From: Terribacillus saccharophilus | Lineage (GTDB): Bacteria > Bacillota > Bacilli > Bacillales > Amphibacillaceae | Length of the DNA: 64,000 nucleotides | Assembly: GCF_002272075.1 (NCBI RefSeq) | Contig: NZ_NPBJ01000013.1 | Location: 1 to 64,000, forward strand | Direction of reading: 5' to 3' | Shown: piece by piece, positions 35,557 through 44,733 of the stretch | Position numbering within the stretch: position 1 is the stretch's first letter | Layout of the letters: every line of letters starts with the position of its first letter | Position numbers and translations under genes: made by a program | Notes under the pieces: model-generated | Database searches by the model: none | Told to the model about the DNA's origin: nothing | What the model saw: only the letters and a program-made list of their open reading frames with translations

Positions 35557-36114
35557 ATGACGACATTAAACGAATGGTTTGAAAAAGGAATAAATATCGA
35601 TGCTTATTTGGACTCCATGCAAACACATAAAGAAAATACAATGCATATTTACGATCACTACGAACTTCCAGCCGATACGGATTTTTTCAATACACTCCGT
35701 TCCCAAAAACTGCGTGCTATCGTACTGACAGAAGACTGGTGCGGGGATGCTATGCTAAACCTGCCAATTTTTTATCATATTGCACAGGCCGGAGCAATTG
35801 ATGTGCGCATCCTTCATCGTGATGAAAACCTTGAGTTGATGGATCAATACCTAACTAATGGGAAAAGCCGTTCCATTCCGATCATAATCTTTATTAACCA
35901 AAATGGGGATGAAGTTGCAAAATGGGGTCCAAGAGCTCCTGAACTACAAGTATATATAGATGAATCCTTCAGCAGTCTGCCAGATAAGGATGCACCTGAA
36001 TATGAAGAAAAACGCAATCAGATGCTCACTTTTATTACAAAATCCTATCGTGACAATACAGACTTCTGGCAGCGCGTCTATGCAAGTTTTAAACGCGGCC
36101 TTGAAGAAGCATAA
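35557..36114 (+). CDS. Thioredoxin-fold protein with single-Cys active site
   Basis: Protein of 185 residues from MTTLNEW. The thioredoxin-like segment AIVLTEDWCGDAMLNLP has the usual W-C-G but Asp replaces the P/H-C second half, so there is one cysteine rather than CxxC. It belongs to the thioredoxin family often annotated PF14595. It could act as a peroxiredoxin-like, glutathione/bacillithiol or regulatory protein, not a classical dithiol oxidoreductase. AAAGG stands 8 bases before the chosen ATG; an earlier ATG is too close to the site. Confidence 0.8.
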   Translation: MTTLNEWFEKGINIDAYLDSMQTHKENTMHIYDHYELPADTDFFNTLRSQKLRAIVLTEDWCGDAMLNLPIFYHIAQAGAIDVRILHRDENLELMDQYLTNGKSRSIPIIIFINQNGDEVAKWGPRAPELQVYIDESFSSLPDKDAPEYEEKRNQMLTFITKSYRDNTDFWQRVYASFKRGLEEA

Positions 36115-36139
36115 AAACATCCATTACGGATGTTTTTTT
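36114..36139 (+). terminator. Intrinsic terminator after the thioredoxin-like gene
   Basis: AACATCC / GGATGTT hairpin plus six T. Confidence 0.85.
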
Positions 36140-36184
36140 GTTTGCATATCTTACACAGCAGGAATGTATCACACCTCTTCCATA

Positions 36185-36985
36185 TCACATGAATTGGCGC
36201 TCCATCTCAGTTGCCAGTTTGCAGCTTGGTCCATATTCAATCAGCTCATAATACAGTCCTAATTTTGCTAGTTGGGCTGCTCGCTGACAGATTGCTTCTT
36301 TATCGGCAGCTTCATACTTACACAGTACTTGGTTTAAGAAATTCGAGCTTATCTGGCTGATTCCAACAAAATCAATGGCTGGATCTCCTATATGCATATC
36401 ACTAAAATCGATAATTCCGACCTGAGAATTCGATTTTTCCCACAATATATGCGCTGATCTTAAATCTCCATGGACAACAGCCGTACAAACTGGCTGCAGT
36501 TCAGCAAACAATCTCTCTGTATGATGGATGACGAAAGCAGGTAATTCTGGATAAAAGCTTCTTATTTTTTGATAAAGTGTCTCATAATATGACCTGTCTC
36601 TTTTTGGCAAACTGTAACTGGTCACGTCCAGTTGGTGGAGCCTTGTGAGAAAGACTCCTAGCTGACCCGCGATATTTTCAAGCGATACATCTAACATGTT
36701 TGCAGAAACCGGATGCCCTGGTATGTATGGATAGAGCATCGCTTCTCTGCACTCCGGAGTCGTACAGATGGTGAATGCCGGCAGTGCAATATTTGTTTTG
36801 TTCTGTAAATTCTTGAGCAACTTCTCCTCTTCCCGGTTGATTGTTACATCTTTTTTCGGCAGTCGCAATATCCAGTGGCCATTCAGTACATATACGTCAT
36901 GATCCCAGCCCGAATTAATAGCTTCTACTTGCCTGATTGGCTCCTGCAAGTGCCCTTCCAGCCATGCTGCTGTCAATTTATCCAA
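36185..36985 (-). CDS. Aminoglycoside phosphotransferase-like kinase
   Basis: APH/choline-kinase-fold protein of 266 residues. The catalytic loop is HGDLRSAHIL (near 172-181) and the metal-binding loop IDFSDMHIGDPAID (near 192-205). An N-terminal lobe carries a strand pattern with WILRLPK. It is closest in layout to the small-molecule kinases annotated as APH(2'')-like. The substrate is unknown, and sequence alone does not show antibiotic resistance. It is divergent from the potassium channel gene. Confidence 0.82.
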   Translation of the reverse strand: MDKLTAAWLEGHLQEPIRQVEAINSGWDHDVYVLNGHWILRLPKKDVTINREEEKLLKNLQNKTNIALPAFTICTTPECREAMLYPYIPGHPVSANMLDVSLENIAGQLGVFLTRLHQLDVTSYSLPKRDRSYYETLYQKIRSFYPELPAFVIHHTERLFAELQPVCTAVVHGDLRSAHILWEKSNSQVGIIDFSDMHIGDPAIDFVGISQISSNFLNQVLCKYEAADKEAICQRAAQLAKLGLYYELIEYGPSCKLATEMERQFM

Positions 36986-37054
36986 CCCTTCTCCTCCTGT
37001 CCGTTTAAAGCAAGTGAATATACATATACTAACAAAAAATCGAGGAGGGATAGC

Positions 37055-38056
37055 ATGGTTACACAGTTTCTGCGCCGTTTCTATTTCCGCCTTCCCATAT
37101 TTGTACGTCTCTTTTCTACTATACTTGTGGTGATGGTGTTATTCGGCATATGCATGCGCCACATAGAACCGAAGCAATTCCCAACTTATTTTGACGGTAT
37201 CTGGTGGGCATTCGTCACTGCTTCCACTGTCGGCTATGGAGACTTGATTCCGGAAACATTGTATGGCAAGATACTTGCAATTTTCCTCATCCTATCTGGA
37301 GCTGGTCTTGTTACTTTTTCTTTGACCACCATTGCTGCCGGAACTGTAAAGTATACCCAGGATCTTTCCAAAGGGCTTACTGAGTTCAAAGGAAGTAATC
37401 ATATCATCATTATTGGCTGGAATGAGCGGACCAGGACACTGCTTGAAAAGCTGAATGAAAAACACCCGGAACAGTCTGTCGTCTTAATCGATCAGTCACT
37501 AACTATGCTCCCCTACCGGGAACATACTTTACACTTCATCCGAGGAGACGCATCTGAGGATAAGACCCTTCAAAAAGCGAATATCCAATATGCAAAGACC
37601 GCTATTATTACTGCAAACGCTGGCAAAAACGAGAAACAGATTGATTACATGACGATTCTGACAGCAATTGCTTTACGAGGAAACAATCCAAATCTTCATA
37701 TCGTGGCCGAAGTGCTGACGCATAGTCAGAAGGAAAACCTTCGCCGTGCAGGAGCAGATGTCGTCATCCGATCAAATGATTTCGTGAGCACATTGTTTTT
37801 CCACGAAGTGTATCATAAAGAAAAGAAAAGTCATCTGGAGCTGCTGCTGCATTTTCTGAAAGAACAGGAAATTCGAAGTATATCATTGCCGAGTGAATTA
37901 GCAGGTAAAAGCTTCTTTGAAGCAAGCCGTTATTTTGCCCGTAAAGAGAAGACGGCAATTGGTTATATGCGTGGAGAAACAATAGATATGAGTCCAGACT
38001 TCCAGGAACCGATGCTTCAGGAAGACAGCATCATCACCTTGCAGCATATCGAATAA
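37055..38056 (+). CDS. yugO: Two-helix potassium channel with RCK domain (YugO type)
   Basis: Channel subunit of 333 residues. The first membrane helix is at about 19-34, the pore loop carries the selectivity filter TVGYGD (58-63), and the second helix is at about 72-94. The cytoplasmic RCK domain starts with HIIIIGWNERT and is followed by a TrkA-C-like end. In B. subtilis YugO exports K+ and carries biofilm electrical signals. GAGGAGGG precedes MVTQF; longer in-frame sequence upstream overlaps the kinase gene and lacks a ribosome site. No mstX partner is seen next to it. Confidence 0.92.
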   Translation: MVTQFLRRFYFRLPIFVRLFSTILVVMVLFGICMRHIEPKQFPTYFDGIWWAFVTASTVGYGDLIPETLYGKILAIFLILSGAGLVTFSLTTIAAGTVKYTQDLSKGLTEFKGSNHIIIIGWNERTRTLLEKLNEKHPEQSVVLIDQSLTMLPYREHTLHFIRGDASEDKTLQKANIQYAKTAIITANAGKNEKQIDYMTILTAIALRGNNPNLHIVAEVLTHSQKENLRRAGADVVIRSNDFVSTLFFHEVYHKEKKSHLELLLHFLKEQEIRSISLPSELAGKSFFEASRYFARKEKTAIGYMRGETIDMSPDFQEPMLQEDSIITLQHIE

Positions 38057-38094
38057 AAAATCCCTTCTGCCACCAGGGCCAGAAGGGATTTATC
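38057..38094. terminator. Bidirectional terminator between yugO and pgi
   Basis: AAATCCCTTCTG / CAGAAGGGATTT with flanking A and T runs. Confidence 0.9.
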
Positions 38095-38096
38095 AA

Positions 38097-39449
38097 TTAT
38101 AATCTTTTTTCTAATTTTGCTTTTTCTTCTTCATAGCCAGGCTTGCCAAGCAGTGCGAACATGTTCTTCTTATATGCTTCCACTCCTGGCTGATCGAACG
38201 GATTCACACCAAGCAAGTATCCGCTGATTGCACATGCTTTCTCGAAGAAGTATACCAGATACCCGAAGCTGAACGAATCCAGTGCTGGAACTTCTACGAC
38301 TAAGTTCGGTACGTTACCATCTGTATGAGCAAGCAGTGTACCCTGGAACGCTTTGTAGTTCACTTGATCAACTGTCTGACCTGCAAGATAGTTCAGGCCA
38401 TCAAGGTCTTCCTCTTCCGCTTCTATGGTCACATCAGAGACAGGCTGTTTCACAAGCACGACTGTTTCGAACAAGTCGCGGCGGCCTTCCTGCACATATT
38501 GACCTAGGGAATGTAAATCTGTAGAAAAGTTAGCAGACGCCGGGAACAATCCTTTCAAATCCTTCCCTTCACTTTCACCGAACAATTGTTTCCACCATTC
38601 ACTGAAATACTGCAATGATGGCTCGTAGTTCACAAGCAGTTCGATATTCTTACCTTTGTTATAAAGAACGTTTCGGATAGCTGCGTATTGATATGCCGGG
38701 TTCTCCTTCAGATCAGATACAGACAGTTCTTCCTGCGCCTTTTGCGCGCCAGACATGATGCTGTCGATATCAACACCAGCAGCTGCAATTGGCAATAGTC
38801 CCACAGCTGTCAGCACAGAGAAACGGCCGCCAACATCATCAGGGATGACGAACGACTCATATCCTTCTTTGCTGGCAAGTGTTTTCAAAGCACCTCTTGC
38901 TTTATCCGTTGTGGCATAAATACGCTTGCGTGCTTCTTCGACTCCGTACTTCTCTTCCAAATACTTTTTGAAGATACGGAAGGCAATTGCTGGTTCAGTT
39001 GTTGTACCACTTTTGGATATAACATTCACACTGACATCTTTGCCCTTAATTGCATCAAGCAGCTGATTCAAATATGGGGCACTGATGCTATTGCCGACAA
39101 AGAATACTTGTGGTGCTTTGCGGTCTTCTTTAGAAAGTACGTTGAAAAAGCTGTGTGTCAGTGCTTCAATTGCCGCACGAGCGCCAAGATAAGAACCGCC
39201 AATTCCGACAACGAGCAAAACATCCGAATCAGATTGGATCTTCGCTGCTGCCTGCTTGATACGAGCGAACTCTTCTTTGTCGTAATCCGTCGGTAATTCG
39301 AGCCAGCCTAAGAAATCATTGCCGGCACCTGTTTTATTATGTAATTGTTCATGCGCAGCCTGCACGAGCGGTGCAAGGTAATCCAGTTCCTGCTCCCCGA
39401 TATATGGCAACGCTTTCTTATAATCAAATCCGATGTGTGTCATATTCAT
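38097..39449 (-). CDS. pgi: Glucose-6-phosphate isomerase
   Basis: Interconverts glucose-6-phosphate and fructose-6-phosphate. The 450-residue protein is the length of the compact Bacilli enzyme. Landmarks are [40 protein letters not shown] and [10 protein letters not shown], containing the sugar-phosphate site and catalytic residues. AAGGAGG precedes the ATG. Identity is certain. Confidence 0.98.
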   Translation of the reverse strand: MNMTHIGFDYKKALPYIGEQELDYLAPLVQAAHEQLHNKTGAGNDFLGWLELPTDYDKEEFARIKQAAAKIQSDSDVLLVVGIGGSYLGARAAIEALTHSFFNVLSKEDRKAPQVFFVGNSISAPYLNQLLDAIKGKDVSVNVISKSGTTTEPAIAFRIFKKYLEEKYGVEEARKRIYATTDKARGALKTLASKEGYESFVIPDDVGGRFSVLTAVGLLPIAAAGVDIDSIMSGAQKAQEELSVSDLKENPAYQYAAIRNVLYNKGKNIELLVNYEPSLQYFSEWWKQLFGESEGKDLKGLFPASANFSTDLHSLGQYVQEGRRDLFETVVLVKQPVSDVTIEAEEEDLDGLNYLAGQTVDQVNYKAFQGTLLAHTDGNVPNLVVEVPALDSFSFGYLVYFFEKACAISGYLLGVNPFDQPGVEAYKKNMFALLGKPGYEEEKAKLEKRL

Positions 39450-39588
39450 CCTCCTTGAAACTGCTTACTATAGCAACTTTACCGAAACTGGACAAGTAAA
39501 TCAAGAATTGTTATAGGAATATAATCGGTCAACAAAGGCATGCTAAGAAAGATTTATCATCTCGCTTCATGAAATGGAGGTTATGCAG

Positions 39589-39822
39589 TTGAATATGATA
39601 CAGCGTATCGCTCTTGTTCTTGTCATAATTGGCGCGATCAACTGGGGACTAGTCGGTTTATTCAACTACGACTTGGTTGCAGGTATCTTTGGTAACGGCA
39701 GTCAGGCGGCTGCTTTCCCACGGATCATCTACAGTCTTGTCGGCTTGGCTGGTCTTGTGTCAATTTCCGCTCTGTTCCTAGAGCGTAAAGAAGTGGAAGA
39801 AGCGACAACAACCAAGGCATAA
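39589..39822 (+). CDS. yuzA: DUF378 membrane protein (YuzA type)
   Basis: Small membrane protein of about 77 residues with two hydrophobic helices. The family pattern AINWGLVGLFNYDLVAGIFG is clear. Function is unknown. The best ribosome-site spacing (GGAGG, 8 bases) points to a TTG start at 39589; ATG codons at 39574, 39583 and 39595 are alternatives. The neighbours pgi and yugI match B. subtilis. Confidence 0.85.
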   Translation: MNMIQRIALVLVIIGAINWGLVGLFNYDLVAGIFGNGSQAAAFPRIIYSLVGLAGLVSISALFLERKEVEEATTTKA

Positions 39823-39830
39823 ATGGATAA

Positions 39831-39867
39831 ATCAAAAAAAGACCCCCATTATGGGGGTCTTTCTAAT
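39831..39867. terminator. Bidirectional terminator between yuzA and yugI
   Basis: AAAAGACCCCCAT / ATGGGGGTCTTT hairpin. Confidence 0.9.
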
Positions 39868-40232
39868 TATTTGCCTTCAGTTTGTTTGATCCAATCCTGA
39901 AGCTTGTCTTTCAACGTATTGAATCCTGCTGGAGCATCCTCAGAAACAGCTTGCTTCTGAACGCTAGCTTGCTGCTGCTTTGCAGGTGCTTCTTCTGTAG
40001 CACGGATAGAAAGGGAATATTTACCGCTTTGTTCGTTGATATCAAGAATTTTAACTTTAACTTCATCGCCTACAGATAGGTGTTCATTGATATCTTTAAC
40101 GAAACCATGAGTCACCTCGGAAATGTGAACCAAACCTTGAACCTGCTCATCCAATGCAACAAAAGCACCGTAAGGCTGGATTCCTGTTACTTTACCTGTC
40201 AATACTTGTCCTGTTTCGAACTTCTCTGCCAT
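39867..40232 (-). CDS. yugI: S1-domain RNA-binding protein (YugI/GSP13)
   Basis: General stress protein 13-like protein of 121 residues. An S1 RNA-binding domain occupies about 6-76 (GKVTGIQPYGAFVALDEQVQ, VHISEVT, VKVKILDI). A Gln/Ala-rich linker and a short C-terminal helix follow. It probably binds RNA or ribosomes. MAEKFETG is chosen because AGGAG lies 9 bases upstream; a longer frame adds 18 residues without a site. Confidence 0.9.
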   Translation of the reverse strand: MAEKFETGQVLTGKVTGIQPYGAFVALDEQVQGLVHISEVTHGFVKDINEHLSVGDEVKVKILDINEQSGKYSLSIRATEEAPAKQQQASVQKQAVSEDAPAGFNTLKDKLQDWIKQTEGK

Positions 40233-40276
40233 ACTAAACAACTCCTGATTTTTTCTACTTTTATACGCAATAAATA

Positions 40277-40305
40277 ATTCTATCACAGTAAGTTGGTTTC
40301 GGCAA
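40277..40305 (-). promoter_or_regulatory. yugI promoter
   Basis: Minus-strand TTGCCG (40300-40305), a 17-base spacer, TAGAAT (40277-40282). Confidence 0.55.
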
Positions 40306-40404
40306 AAATTTATATATGTATAATTTTTTTATTAGAATAGGTTTGCTAGTAAGCAATTTTGGTAATACATAGTTATGTAAGACTTTCTCGTATTCCCCCT
40401 GTAG

Positions 40405-40438
40405 GCAAAGCGATGCGTATCGCTTTGCTATTTTTTTT
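40405..40438 (+). terminator. Terminator-like hairpin ahead of yugF
   Basis: Perfect 10-bp stem GCAAAGCGAT / ATCGCTTTGC with a 4-base loop, then eight T on the plus strand. No plus-strand gene lies upstream, so it may end a short leader transcript or attenuate yugF. Confidence 0.65.
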
Positions 40439-40498
40439 GCATATAAAGTCCAAAATGACCGAAACTAGAACTAATTGCAGGCAAAGGGGCAAGCTAGA

Positions 40499-41311
40499 AT
40501 GTCTTACTCGAACCATACCTTCTACTACGAAGATATAGCTATTGATTATCGTATTTATTCTTCTTACAGTCATGACACCTCCCGCACAATCCTTCTTCTT
40601 CACGGGTTCCTTGCCTCCGGAGGCTGCTTTCACCGCATGATTCCGGAGCTGCGTCAACGGTACCAAGTAGTGACATTAGATTTCCCCCCCTTTGGAAATA
40701 GCCAAAAATCGGCTGAAATAGCTTTTTCCTATGAAGATTATACCCGTCTTGCCGCATCTCTTCTTGATCATTTACAGATAGAAAAAATAGATATTGGCGG
40801 TCATTCAATGGGCGGTCAAATTGCCATGCGTCTCGCCTATAGTTACCCTGATCGGATAAATAAACTGTTTCTGTTTGCACCATCAAGCTATATGCTGCCA
40901 ACAGACGCATTCTCAAGCTTGATCGCTTCCGCCAGCATCTTCCCTGCCATTATGCACCTCGCATTCGAAGCCAGCAGTGTCGTTGGTTTCCTGCGCCACC
41001 TTGTAGCTGATCCTGATAAGGTCACCCTTCGGATGGTGGTTGCGTATAGCATCCCCTTTATGGCTAAGGATCTTTATCCAAGTCTTGCTAGCTTCATCCG
41101 AACACGAGGCGGCGATTTGCCAAATGACAGTTTGCAGCAGATACAAGCAGACACAATTATTTTCTGGGGAAAGAAGGATCCATTATTGCCCCCTTCGATC
41201 GGCTATCGTCTGCTTGCCGAGCTTCCGAATGCTACACTCCATATCCTTCCTGATGCCGGTCATCTTCTCCCTGAGGAAACGCCTGAAACAATTCTCTCGT
41301 ATATAGAATGA
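40499..41311 (+). CDS. yugF: Alpha/beta-hydrolase (YugF type)
   Basis: Hydrolase of 270 residues. LLHGFLASGG forms the oxyanion region, GGHSMGG is the nucleophile elbow (Ser near 103), KKDPLLPP carries the acid, and DAGHLLPEE the histidine. The substrate is unknown; YugF in B. subtilis is equally uncharacterised. AAAGGGG stands nine bases before MSYSNH. A short intergenic gap leads to patB on the same strand. Confidence 0.86.
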   Translation: MSYSNHTFYYEDIAIDYRIYSSYSHDTSRTILLLHGFLASGGCFHRMIPELRQRYQVVTLDFPPFGNSQKSAEIAFSYEDYTRLAASLLDHLQIEKIDIGGHSMGGQIAMRLAYSYPDRINKLFLFAPSSYMLPTDAFSSLIASASIFPAIMHLAFEASSVVGFLRHLVADPDKVTLRMVVAYSIPFMAKDLYPSLASFIRTRGGDLPNDSLQQIQADTIIFWGKKDPLLPPSIGYRLLAELPNATLHILPDAGHLLPEETPETILSYIE

Positions 41312-41380
41312 TCAAGCCTTTCGCTTTTCGAAGGATTTCTTTATATAATGGGGAAAGAAATGATGGAAGGAGTACGGACT

Positions 41381-42559
41381 ATGCATAATTTCGAAACAGT
41401 TCACGACCGCAGAAAGACCCGATCGGTGAAATGGGACAACCTTACAGCATTATATGGAGGAGAAGATGTTCTGCCGATGTGGGTCGCAGATATGGACTTC
41501 CAATCACCTCGAGCGGTGATAGACGCCTTGAAGAACAGGGCTGAACACGGTATTTATGGTTATACAATTACAGATGCGAGTATTTCAAAGACCGTATCCA
41601 ATTGGGTTGAAAAACGCCACGGCTGGCGCATTAAGCCAAGCTGGCTGCTTTACAGCCCCGGCGTAGTAACCAGTCTGCATATGGCTATCCAGACGTTTAC
41701 AGAACCTGGTGAGCAAGTCGTCATCCAGACGCCTGTTTATGCTCCTTTTTACAGCGTGGTCACTGCACATGACCGCAAAATCGTCGAAAATCCTTTGCTA
41801 GAAGAAAATGGTACATACCAGATGGATTTCGAGCACTTGGAGACATGTTTCCGAGAAGGAGCAAAGACGATGATTCTTTGTAATCCGCATAATCCAGTCG
41901 GACGTGTTTGGATGAAAGAGGAGCTAAAGCGCTTAGTGAACCTATGTCAAACGTACGATGTTTTACTTTTGTCAGATGAGATTCATGCCGATTTAATTCA
42001 TGAAGGGTATCAGCATATCCCCATTGCCTCCTTGTCTGAAGACATGAGCAAACGGACAATCACATTCTTGTCCCCGTCAAAAACATTCAATTTGGCAGGA
42101 CTGCAGGTATCATACAGCATCGTTGAGCAGGAAGATATGCGAAAGCAGCTGCAAGAAACCTTCTCTAAGCAAGGCTTCCATATGTTGAATACGATGGCAG
42201 TCGCTGCAATGGAAGCCGCTTATACGGACGGCGAGGAATGGCTGGATGGTTTGCTGGACATTTTGGCAGTAAATCGGAAGCTGACGGAAGAAGCATTGGC
42301 TGATACTCCTCTTATCCAGCTTGCACCGCTGGAAGGCACCTATTTGATGTGGCTGGATTGCCGTCAAATGAAGTTGGAACAAAAAGAACTGATGGACTTC
42401 TTTGCCCAGAAAGCGAAGCTAGGATTCAATGACGGTGTACAATTCGGAGAAGCAGGTACTGGATTTGTTCGGATGAACATCGCCTGCCCGCCTGAAACAA
42501 TGCGGGATGCCCTGGACCGGCTGAAAAACAGCCTTAAAGAATTCGAGGCAGCAAAATGA
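41381..42559 (+). CDS. patB: PatB/MalY-type cystathionine beta-lyase (C-S lyase)
   Basis: PLP-dependent fold-type I enzyme of 392 residues from MHNFETVHD. Features are DVLPMWVADMDF at the N terminus, CNPHNPVGRVW and the PLP lysine segment LSPSKTFNLAGLQ. In B. subtilis PatB is a C-S lyase cleaving cystathionine and cysteine. GGAGT lies 8 bases before the chosen ATG, and a longer frame adds 11 residues. The stop overlaps the kapB start by four bases (ATGA). Confidence 0.92.
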   Translation: MHNFETVHDRRKTRSVKWDNLTALYGGEDVLPMWVADMDFQSPRAVIDALKNRAEHGIYGYTITDASISKTVSNWVEKRHGWRIKPSWLLYSPGVVTSLHMAIQTFTEPGEQVVIQTPVYAPFYSVVTAHDRKIVENPLLEENGTYQMDFEHLETCFREGAKTMILCNPHNPVGRVWMKEELKRLVNLCQTYDVLLLSDEIHADLIHEGYQHIPIASLSEDMSKRTITFLSPSKTFNLAGLQVSYSIVEQEDMRKQLQETFSKQGFHMLNTMAVAAMEAAYTDGEEWLDGLLDILAVNRKLTEEALADTPLIQLAPLEGTYLMWLDCRQMKLEQKELMDFFAQKAKLGFNDGVQFGEAGTGFVRMNIACPPETMRDALDRLKNSLKEFEAAK

Positions 42560-42936
42560 CCTTAGAAATGGGCAGCGTCGTAAAAGCACGCTATAAAACT
42601 GGTACCTATGTCGGAAGTATCAAAGAAGAACGCGGCAAGTTTTATTTAGTAGAGATACTGGCTGTTCTCAAGCATCCGCAGCAAGGTGATTTGCATCATC
42701 CGAAGGAAACAGAAGATGTTTTCTTCCATGAACGCCGGGCGCTCGCACAGAATGAAAAAGCGAATATACCAAAAACTGCAGTATCAGCATATACAAACAC
42801 AGTACCGGAGTACTCCGATTCTTTGCGGACAGCAGTTCAGCAGCTAAAGCACGATTTGAAGGAACAGCCTTCTTCTCGCTATCAAGAACTTGCGCTTGCA
42901 AACGTGGAGACATTGGAGAAAGATTACTTTAAGTAA
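42556..42936 (+). CDS. kapB: Kinase-associated lipoprotein B homologue (KapB)
   Basis: Protein of 126 residues with the KapB signature: V-K-A-R-Y-K-T-G-x-Y-x-G, AVLKHPQQGDLHHP and RRALAQNEKANIP. In B. subtilis KapB is needed for the sporulation kinase KinB to feed the phosphorelay and is encoded after kinB. Here no kinB is adjacent; kapB is coupled to patB. Despite its historical name, this copy shows no lipobox. Family assignment is firm; its partner kinase is unknown. Confidence 0.9.
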   Translation: MTLEMGSVVKARYKTGTYVGSIKEERGKFYLVEILAVLKHPQQGDLHHPKETEDVFFHERRALAQNEKANIPKTAVSAYTNTVPEYSDSLRTAVQQLKHDLKEQPSSRYQELALANVETLEKDYFK

Positions 42937-42980
42937 ACGAAAAAAGGCAGGAAACTTTGTTCCTGCCTTTTTTCGTTGTC
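42937..42980. terminator. Bidirectional terminator between kapB and khtU
   Basis: ACGAAAAAAGGCAGGAA / TTCCTGCCTTTTTTCGT. Confidence 0.93.
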
Positions 42981-44159
42981 TTAAGAGCCTGGCACTTTCA
43001 AATTACGTTTTTTCGTCACAGGCTTACCAAAAATCTTGTTCGTTAACTTTGGGGCAAATTCGAATAACAGTACACCAATGAAAGCCGCCAATACGATGTA
43101 GATGCCTGCAAATACTTTCGCTGTACCAACTGCAATACTAGCAATCACGACACTGAATTCCCCTCTGGCGCAAATAGACAATCCGCCACGGAAGGCGACT
43201 CGCTTCGGCAAACCGTACATCAAGCCGCCGAAGTAGCCTGTCATCACTTTAGCTGCCATCGTCCAGATCAAGACAATCGTAAGCAGTACTGGCATTTGTA
43301 CACCGTCACCGAAATCTATAGTCGTACCAAAATAGATGAAGAACGTCGGCAGCAACAAATCTCGAATCGGGTTCACAGCATGTTCCACTCGCTCGATCTT
43401 ACCCGATTCCGCTAAAATCATCCCTGCCAGGAAGGCACCCAGCACCTCAGATAAGCCGAGATAGACGGCAAGTCCTCCATAAGTCAAGGCTATTCCGATT
43501 AACAGCACAATCTTGAAATCCTCGTCTTCAAACTTATCCATGAATGTATCGAACCTACGGAAGACTGTTTTGCTCAGTACCACTGCCCCTACAGCCAGAC
43601 CAAGTATTTTCAGCACAAGGTATACAGCACTAATCGGTTCAAAGCTTCCCGAACTGCTGATACCAATAAGCACAGCGACTAAAATCGGCGCGATGATATC
43701 CTCGAATATAAGCAGCGCCAAGATGAATTCTGTCTCCATATTGGCCATTCTGCTCTTGTCATCCAACAGCTTCGCCGTAATGGAAGAGCTTGTTGCATAG
43801 GCCACCGCACCAATCAGGAATGACGTAAATAGATCTACTTGCATGATTAAACAAATCCCCATTGTCACACCAAGGCTTAACATCACATCCAAGAGACCAG
43901 TTGACCAGATTTTCTTAGCTATACCGCCAAGTCTCGAAATACTGAATTCAAGTCCGAGTACAAAGAAAAGCAAAACGATACCAACTTCACTTGAAAAGTG
44001 GAGAATTTCATTATGAAGCAGCAAATCTGCCAGAACGATGCCAAACAAAATATACAGAATGACACTCGGAAAACGGATTTTGATGGATAGAAAACCTAGG
44101 TAGAATATTCCGAGCAAGACAAGGCCAGCTCCAAGCAGCGTTGGCAGCTGCACACTCAA
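42981..44159 (-). CDS. khtU: K+/H+ antiporter membrane subunit (KhtU/YhaU, CPA2)
   Basis: Membrane antiporter of 392 residues with about 12-13 helices. CPA2 landmarks are LLFFVLGLEFS, the unwound region ALLIFEDIIAPILVA with its Asp, and SICARGEFSVV. With KhtT it expels K+ in exchange for H+, and the RCK subunit is likely a c-di-AMP sensor. The start overlaps khtT by four bases. The third B. subtilis gene, khtS, is absent from this locus. Confidence 0.92.
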   Translation of the reverse strand: MSVQLPTLLGAGLVLLGIFYLGFLSIKIRFPSVILYILFGIVLADLLLHNEILHFSSEVGIVLLFFVLGLEFSISRLGGIAKKIWSTGLLDVMLSLGVTMGICLIMQVDLFTSFLIGAVAYATSSSITAKLLDDKSRMANMETEFILALLIFEDIIAPILVAVLIGISSSGSFEPISAVYLVLKILGLAVGAVVLSKTVFRRFDTFMDKFEDEDFKIVLLIGIALTYGGLAVYLGLSEVLGAFLAGMILAESGKIERVEHAVNPIRDLLLPTFFIYFGTTIDFGDGVQMPVLLTIVLIWTMAAKVMTGYFGGLMYGLPKRVAFRGGLSICARGEFSVVIASIAVGTAKVFAGIYIVLAAFIGVLLFEFAPKLTNKIFGKPVTKKRNLKVPGS

Positions 44160-44653
44160 GTCTGCTCTTCCTTACCGTCGCAAAGGTCGATCATGGCATC
44201 AATCTGATTCTTCTTTCCAATTGACATCAATACATCTCCCGGTTTCAAAACAGTAGCCGGCTCTGGAATGGCAATCGTCTCATCACCTTGGATAATACCG
44301 ATAACAGTAACACCAGTTCTCGACCGCACTGCTGCTTCTTCTAATGTCTTATTAGCAATCTCAGATGATTCCGATAATTCAATGTAATCCACAACGATTT
44401 GCTTGCGAAACAATTTTAGCTGGTCTGTATCAACAGGCTGATAAGTAGCACCTAAAAGCTGTGCACCTAGCTCCCGTGTCTCATCTGCCGTTAAATCCAT
44501 TGCGAAATCCGCCTCATCACTGGAAGCGTCTTCAAAGAAATATAATTCTCGTTTGCCGGAGTGATGGACGATAATAACAACCATCCCCTCTTCTCCAGTG
44601 CGCAGCGTAATTTTGCTTCCGATGCCAGGAAGCTGTGATATATGACATTTCAT
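44156..44653 (-). CDS. khtT: K+/H+ antiporter regulatory subunit (KhtT/YhaT)
   Basis: Cytoplasmic protein of 165 residues with an RCK_C (TrkA-C) domain at about 78-160: IELSESSEIANKTLEEA, GVTVIGIIQGDE and LKPGDVLMSIG. In B. subtilis this domain binds c-di-AMP and gates KhtU. The N-terminal part (1-75) is the family's own beta-rich domain. It is translationally coupled to khtU. Confidence 0.9.
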   Translation of the reverse strand: MKCHISQLPGIGSKITLRTGEEGMVVIIVHHSGKRELYFFEDASSDEADFAMDLTADETRELGAQLLGATYQPVDTDQLKLFRKQIVVDYIELSESSEIANKTLEEAAVRSRTGVTVIGIIQGDETIAIPEPATVLKPGDVLMSIGKKNQIDAMIDLCDGKEEQT

Positions 44654-44697
44654 AAGCTAGGACTCCCATCCGGTATATTATACTCCTTGAGGAAAGT

Positions 44698-44732
44698 ATA
44701 AAAAAAGCTGGAGAAAATCTCCAGCTTTTTCA
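44698..44732 (-). terminator. Intrinsic terminator after ptsH
   Basis: AAAAAGCTGGAGA / TCTCCAGCTTTTTTT on the minus strand. Confidence 0.9.
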
Positions 44733-44733
44733 A

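Noticed and set aside
36185-36985. Antibiotic resistance gene
   Set aside because: The protein has the aminoglycoside-phosphotransferase fold, but this fold is shared by many harmless small-molecule kinases and nothing specific to a resistance enzyme is visible.
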